NCBI RefSeq assembly: GCF_022828255.1
Contig: NZ_JAJQJW010000002.1
Location: forward strand, 1-64,000
Length of the DNA stretch: 64,000 nucleotides
Direction: 5' to 3'
Origin: Candidatus Nanosynbacter sp. TM7-075
GTDB lineage: Bacteria > Patescibacteriota > Saccharimonadia > Saccharimonadales > Saccharimonadaceae
The position numbers and the translations under genes are program-made. Under the pieces are notes generated by a model, which saw only the letters and a list, made by a program, of their open reading frames with translations, had not been told where the DNA came from and did no database searches. Positions 59,907 to 64,000 of this stretch are shown here, one piece after another. The number at the start of each line of letters is the position of its first letter. Positions within the stretch are counted from its first letter, which is position 1.

Positions 59907-60575
59907 CTAAACCAACGTACCTTTTGGCAACGCCCATTCCAGGAACGGTTGCTGCTGACAATCAATCGCGTTGATAATGTGTGTGGCGATCTTTGCTGGA
60001 TCGTTGAAAAACACATAGTCAGCCGGAAGATCGCGCCCATTCCAAAACGGAGTTTTCATGGCGCCCGGCAAAAATAGCGCAACCCTAACTGGAAGTTTTT
60101 GCTCATCCGCCTGCATTCCCAAGCTTCGCGCCAAACCCGCTTGAGCGTGCTTCGTGGCAACATAAACAGCCTCGTCTGAACGAGCCTTAACGCTACTTGT
60201 CGACCCAATAATCGTCAGTACAGACTTACGATTCTGCGTTGACATCTTACGCCAAGCCCATTGAACCAGCGGCAACGCGCCTGAAAAATTAACTTCCGCC
60301 ATACTGCGAATGCTCGGCTGATCTTCAAAATTGCCGCGCCAGCCATATCCAGCCGCCCACACAAATTGATCAATATCATCACCGTTTAAAATCTGCTCAA
60401 TTCGCGCCGACGCCGCCTCCACTTGATCTGAATAATACACATCCAGAGGAAAGCCTTCGCCGTGCTTCTGTGGATTATGAGTCTTACCCAAAACCAGCAC
60501 ACGCTCGCCACGTTTCCGTAACTGCTTCGCCATTTCCAAACCAAGCCCACTCGTCCCACCAAGAATAATATGCAT
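59907..60575 (-). CDS. Short-chain dehydrogenase/reductase
   Basis: 222 aa. Nucleotide-binding GGTSGLGLEMAKQLRKRG, active-site Ser in IIGSTSSV, YVATK as the catalytic Tyr-x3-Lys, and PGAMKTPFW. The substrate is unknown. Leaderless: TATAAT (60582-60587) six bases before the ATG. Confidence 0.9.
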   Translation of the reverse strand: MHIILGGTSGLGLEMAKQLRKRGERVLVLGKTHNPQKHGEGFPLDVYYSDQVEAASARIEQILNGDDIDQFVWAAGYGWRGNFEDQPSIRSMAEVNFSGALPLVQWAWRKMSTQNRKSVLTIIGSTSSVKARSDEAVYVATKHAQAGLARSLGMQADEQKLPVRVALFLPGAMKTPFWNGRDLPADYVFFNDPAKIATHIINAIDCQQQPFLEWALPKGTLV

Positions 60576-60599
60576 ATGGTTATTATAGCAACGACAATA

Positions 60600-61097
60600 T
60601 TAAATGTAAATTCCGTATCTAAGCCTCGGCCAAGCTTCCGCCAGCTCCTCGGCTGAAAATTCCTTGACAGAATCCAGCTCTTGTAAAGGCGTTTCCAAAC
60701 AAAGCCCAACAGCCACGGCAGCCACTCGTCTCATGAGATATTCCGCATTATCTGAAGAAAAATAGGCATCCTTGTCGAAATCCCCTTTCATTCTGCCGAA
60801 AGACTGCACACCCAGCTTATCTCGCCAGCTTCGCAACTCAACCCTATCATACGGAAACTGAGACGGCGATTGTATAGATGTGGACTGACTAGGGAGACGC
60901 TTCTCCGCTAATTCAACGTGTCCCGAATATTTATCATCACGACTAGCCAATATTATGCCCATGTCAAAAATCCGACCTTTTTTAATAGCCAATCTGGTCA
61001 ATAGTGTAAATAGCGAATTCTCATCGACTTTACTGAGGTCACCCTCGATAATATTCTCGATTTTAACTATGGCGCCGTAATTATCAGTTTTCTTCAT
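60600..61097 (-). CDS. Hypothetical protein, 165 aa
   Basis: Not recognised. Starts MKKTDNYGAIVKIENIIEGD. Mixed alpha/beta composition, no membrane helix or signal; FDMGIILASRDDKYSGHVEL and AEYLMRRVAAVAVGLCLETP are the most structured-looking parts. A TATAAG box lies 9 nt before the ATG. Confidence 0.5.
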   Translation of the reverse strand: MKKTDNYGAIVKIENIIEGDLSKVDENSLFTLLTRLAIKKGRIFDMGIILASRDDKYSGHVELAEKRLPSQSTSIQSPSQFPYDRVELRSWRDKLGVQSFGRMKGDFDKDAYFSSDNAEYLMRRVAAVAVGLCLETPLQELDSVKEFSAEELAEAWPRLRYGIYI

Positions 61098-61197
61098 ACG
61101 TTAAACCTTATACATTAGCTATATCAATCAAAAGATACGCCACCTGTACTTTTTTCCATGCCTGATATTCTATACTATTTTATGGAAAAAGTCAATA

Positions 61198-61689
61198 CTA
61201 CTCTGTCGGCAAACTATTTGCACCACACAATTTCTGCCACTTCAAATGCACTTTATATCGAAGCGGCGCACCCGACTCGCTCTCTTGAAGTCGCAACTCT
61301 TCAGGATCCATAAACGTTACTTCGTCCGCATCAACGCCCGCTGAAAAATCAAAGTTTTCCGTCCACACACGACAAGAAAAACAAATTTGATTAGCATCAA
61401 TTCGCTCAATATAAATCTCGTCCGACGCATCAAAAAGCTGATAGCGAAGATTGCCCTTATATCCAACCTCCTCATATAATTCCCGCTTCAAAGCCGACTC
61501 AAAAGTTTCACCATAATCCATTCCGCCGCCAGGAAGATCCCAAAGCGGCCGCCCATCCTCTTTAACAACCAAAATCTGCCCAGCATCATTATAAATCAGA
61601 GCCTTTATGGAAACGCGATAGAGATAATCGCGCTTGATAGCACCTTCTGAATCGTGTGTGATGAGCTGTCCGTTTATGGCGTTTGACAT
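61198..61689 (-). CDS. Nudix hydrolase
   Basis: 163 aa with a complete Nudix box (GGMDYGETFESALKRELYEE followed by VG) around residues 55-80, flanked by LWDLPGG. Nudix enzymes hydrolyse nucleoside diphosphates linked to other groups; the substrate cannot be told. TATAAT (61697-61702) is seven bases before the ATG. Confidence 0.92.
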   Translation of the reverse strand: MSNAINGQLITHDSEGAIKRDYLYRVSIKALIYNDAGQILVVKEDGRPLWDLPGGGMDYGETFESALKRELYEEVGYKGNLRYQLFDASDEIYIERIDANQICFSCRVWTENFDFSAGVDADEVTFMDPEELRLQESESGAPLRYKVHLKWQKLCGANSLPTE

Positions 61690-61745
61690 AATAGCAATTA
61701 TATCACAATTTTTTACTCAACTACCACGTAAGCGATCTTATTTTA

Positions 61746-62438
61746 TTATATGAACTTTTCTAGCTTAAAACCGGCATACGTGCCATCTTGTCGATATGCC
61801 TCCTCTCCGAGGAATGACGGAATTGCCCCGAGCGTATTGCTATATACAAAATTCTCAAGACCAGAATCCGCCTGCACTTCTTCGGGTAAAATTTTCCCTA
61901 TCATCTTATAAAAAGTATGCTCTTGATCTGACACTTTTCCGTCTAGATATTTCTGAATATCCGTACAGATCTGTTCATATAAATCGGCATTCAAATGAGA
62001 ATTTGGCACCTCATAAGCTACAAAATGCGGAGCTACAGTCGTGATATCATTAAGCGGTTCAACAACTAGCACATCTTTAATCGCACTCGCATTAATAAAA
62101 TCACGAGAGACTTTATCTTCTACGTTCGCAGTAATTAGCAAATCTGGCTGCTCAGCAGTGGTCGTATGAAAATCTAGCACCAATTCTGGCTGCAACAACT
62201 TAATTCGATCTTCTATAGCCTTCGATCGTCGCGCTTCGTACGTATCCAAACCAGACCCATAACTCCTATTCAAATCAGACTCAACGTATCGAACGTTCTG
62301 CGAATAAGCTCTGGGGTTAGCCACCATAAAATCAACGTATTCTAACAGCTCCGAACGTTTATTTAACATATACGAAAGCACGTTCGGTCCCAGCAACTCA
62401 TTGCCATGAGTAGAAATAATTGCAAGTATTTTCGTCAT
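61746..62438 (-). CDS. AstE/AspA-family zinc deacylase
   Basis: 230 aa M14-type fold. Zinc ligands in STHGNELLG and DFHTTT, with DLNRSYG typical of the succinylglutamate desuccinylase/aspartoacylase family. Substrate unknown; the neighbouring acetyltransferase gene suggests an acyl-amino acid. Its ATG shares a base with the acetyltransferase stop (TAATG). Confidence 0.85.
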   Translation of the reverse strand: MTKILAIISTHGNELLGPNVLSYMLNKRSELLEYVDFMVANPRAYSQNVRYVESDLNRSYGSGLDTYEARRSKAIEDRIKLLQPELVLDFHTTTAEQPDLLITANVEDKVSRDFINASAIKDVLVVEPLNDITTVAPHFVAYEVPNSHLNADLYEQICTDIQKYLDGKVSDQEHTFYKMIGKILPEEVQADSGLENFVYSNTLGAIPSFLGEEAYRQDGTYAGFKLEKFI

Positions 62439-63057
62439 TACGCCTCACTTTCTTTAATAACTTTTGATGCCAAGACTAATGCACTACCCGGATTAGAGAG
62501 CTCGGGAAACCTTTCCTTTAGTGATATGTTATCGCCTCTTAGGTTACGATTAGCAGGGTCACTGACACCATAAAGACCCTCTTGACCATATCTACCAACA
62601 TGATAAGCAACTCCATCCACAAATTCCGCACCATTCATACTACCAGCCAACAATTCTAGTTCTTTATCCGCATTAAGAGGAAATGTCCCACTATAACGAT
62701 TGAGTATGCCTACTGTAGATGGATTTCTAGTATATGCAGTCAGATAGGTTGGTCTCTCGTTTTCTACATAATCGGCTACTAATTGTCCACCAAATCCATT
62801 GCCCTGATATCGTGGATCTATTGCTATGCCCACAAGCTCCACCGCTAAACTGCCAACACACGCACTGTACAAAGCAAATCCCTTCAATTCACCATCAACA
62901 TAGCCCAACTGTATGCAATCAGATTCCAAAACATGCGCCTCTGTATCCTGATACATTGCAGACTCAGACTGTTCAAACCCTAGAGAAGCTAGATAATTCA
63001 CCCCCCCATTTGAGCATCGGTCATATTGTTTGGCTTAATAGTTAAAATTTCTCTCAT
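62438..63057 (-). pseudogene. GNAT acetyltransferase, frame broken at a G7 tract
   Basis: The upstream piece starts at ATG 63057 behind AAAGGAGGATAAATTT and encodes MREILTIKPNNMTDAQMGG, then stops (TGA 62998-63000) just after a run of seven G (minus strand, 63001-63007). The next frame continues from the same tract (GTG at 63001) with NYLASLGFEQSES and a full GNAT core, VGIAIDPRYQGNGFGGQLV. One more G would join both into a normal-length enzyme of about 206 aa. It may be phase-variable, a true frameshift or a sequencing error. The downstream part alone has no ribosome site. Confidence 0.7.
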
Positions 63058-63133
63058 AAATTTATCCTCCTTTTTAGCATAAATCCATTTTACACCATAG
63101 ATATATTTATACAAGACTGTATACACTAGCGTT

Positions 63134-64000
63134 TTACCGTATAAAGTCCTCAACCTTAACTCGCCTCTGCTCCGTCGTATCTCGCTCACGAATGGTAACG
63201 GTGTCATCTTCCAGCGTCTGAAAATCGATAACTACGCAGTGCGGCGTACCAATTTCATCCTGACGGCGATAACGCTTACCGATGTTTCCATTGTCATCCC
63301 ACATAACGCGTCCAGGATTTTTCTTAGATAGGTTAGCGTAAATTTCACGCGCCTTCTCCACCAATTCTGGCTTATTTTTAAGCAACGGCGAAACGGCAAA
63401 TTTAACCGGCGCCAAATGTTCTGGAAGCGCCAAATAAACACGCTTACTGCCGTTCTGCTCGTCCTCACGATACGCGCTCGACAACACCGCCATCAGCGCC
63501 CGCTCGACGCCAAAACTCGGCTCAATCACATGCGGCACGAACTTTTCATTCGTCCCCTTAATCGTATATTCCATACTCTTCCCGCTGACGCGCTGAATAT
63601 TCATCAGGTCAAAATCAGTCCGATACGCAATTCCCATCAGCTCTTCTTTGCCAATTGGAAAATCGTATTCGATGTCAATCGTCTTCTTGCTGTAGTGCGC
63701 CCTGTCTTCCGCCGGAACATCCAACTCGTGAATATTATCAGGATTTAATCCCAACGCCTCCAAAAACTCGTGCGTCGACTTCAACAATTCATCAAACGCT
63801 TCCTGCCAATTTTCTGGATTGACAAAATACTCAATCTCCATTTGTTCAAACTCACGGCTACGGAAAACAAAATCTCGCGGCGCAATTTCATTGCGAAACG
63901 CCTTGCCCTGCTGAGCAATTCCAAACGGCAAGTCTGGATAAAAACTATCAACAACGTTCTTAAAATTGGTAAAAATTCCCTGAGCAGTTTCCGGGCGAAG
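63134..64000 (-). CDS. glyS: Glycine-tRNA ligase, C-terminal part (runs off the window)
   Basis: 289 codons are visible before the right edge, in frame from RPETAQGIFTNFKNVV to the stop. Class II core: LPFGIAQQGKAFRNEI and FRSREFEQMEIEYF, with PSFGVERALMAVL as motif 3. The anticodon-binding domain is VYLALPEHLAPVKFAV through QDEIGTPHCVVIDFQTLEDD. It is the homodimeric (alpha2) type common in CPR and Firmicutes. The N-terminus lies beyond 64000. Confidence 0.95.
   Translation of the reverse strand, partial: LRPETAQGIFTNFKNVVDSFYPDLPFGIAQQGKAFRNEIAPRDFVFRSREFEQMEIEYFVNPENWQEAFDELLKSTHEFLEALGLNPDNIHELDVPAEDRAHYSKKTIDIEYDFPIGKEELMGIAYRTDFDLMNIQRVSGKSMEYTIKGTNEKFVPHVIEPSFGVERALMAVLSSAYREDEQNGSKRVYLALPEHLAPVKFAVSPLLKNKPELVEKAREIYANLSKKNPGRVMWDDNGNIGKRYRRQDEIGTPHCVVIDFQTLEDDTVTIRERDTTEQRRVKVEDFIR

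Noticed and set aside
1-64000. Alternative genetic code (TGA recoded, as in some CPR lineages)
   Set aside because: TGA ends several well-defined genes in ATGA overlaps (14765-14767, 41792-41794), and no conserved protein here reads through an internal TGA.

Overview
The window reads as a chromosomal stretch of a Candidate Phyla Radiation bacterium, most likely a Candidatus Saccharibacteria (TM7) member. This rests on the mix of reduced-genome core genes, a membrane-anchored sortase, PEGA and DUF3048 surface proteins, a CPR-style sigma-region-4/HARE-HTH fusion and a TraG/VirB4-like ATPase. TGA is an ordinary stop codon (for example 14765-14767 and 41792-41794), so this is not a TGA-recoded lineage. 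A striking trait is that many genes carry a TATAAT-like -10 box ending 6-8 nt before the start codon with no Shine-Dalgarno, which predicts leaderless mRNAs. A minority have strong AAGGAGG-type sites.

Layout. 1-500: a tandemly repeated locus for a tiny membrane peptide with a structured leader, then tRNA-Leu(CAA). 0.6-17.5 kb: sortase, PEGA protein, gltX, DUF3048 protein, two histidine kinase/response regulator pairs, a RloC-like ATPase beside tRNA-Glu(CTC), a pseudouridine synthase and der. 17.5-18.1 kb: a second small membrane-peptide locus followed by a hammerhead-ribozyme-like motif. 18.1-23.1 kb: a metal (probably zinc) homeostasis group (COG0523 GTPase, COG0701 permease, TIGR03943 protein, Fur/Zur regulator), with pth and a DUF475 protein among them. 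23.1-23.4 kb: a candidate ncRNA of about 310 nt on the minus strand. 23.4-31.4 kb: dprA, a CDP-alcohol phosphatidyltransferase, topA, the sigma4/HARE protein and the TraG-like ATPase. 31.4-34.0 kb: spermidine synthase-like protein, DUF4178 protein and AdoMet decarboxylase.

34.0-43.8 kb is an AT-richer accessory island. It opens with a tandem array of five tiny minus-strand RNA genes, each with its own TTGnnn-N17-TATAnT-type promoter and its own hairpin terminator. A truncated DUF3761 remnant, a membrane protein, a CAP protein and a small unknown gene follow. Then comes a complete type II-A CRISPR system: tracrRNA, cas9, cas1, cas2, a csn2-like gene, and an array of 15 full repeats, one truncated repeat and 15 spacers. 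Two further RNA units of similar design lie just beyond the array. A 28-bp element occurs, 23/28 identical, at both island edges. Another RNA unit of the same design lies at 54.3 kb, next to a PIF1-like helicase/DUF4868 (KwaB-like) pair.

44-64 kb, nearly all minus strand: a membrane protein, a DUF2726 protein, an AT-rich gap, the cell-wall/division cluster in transcription order mraZ-rsmH-(23-aa ORF)-ftsL-ftsI-mraY-ftsW-murG-ftsQ, the helicase/DUF4868 pair, rnhA, a divergent RelA/SpoT-like protein, yvcK, an SDR, a Nudix hydrolase, an AstE/AspA-type deacylase, a GNAT gene interrupted at a G7 tract, and the 5'-truncated (off-window) glyS.

The most unusual content is the array of autonomous hairpin RNA genes beside the Cas9 locus and its dispersed relatives. 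The hammerhead-like motif, the pervasive leaderless architecture and the small-peptide loci come next. All function calls come from reading the sequence alone; no database search or folding program was run.
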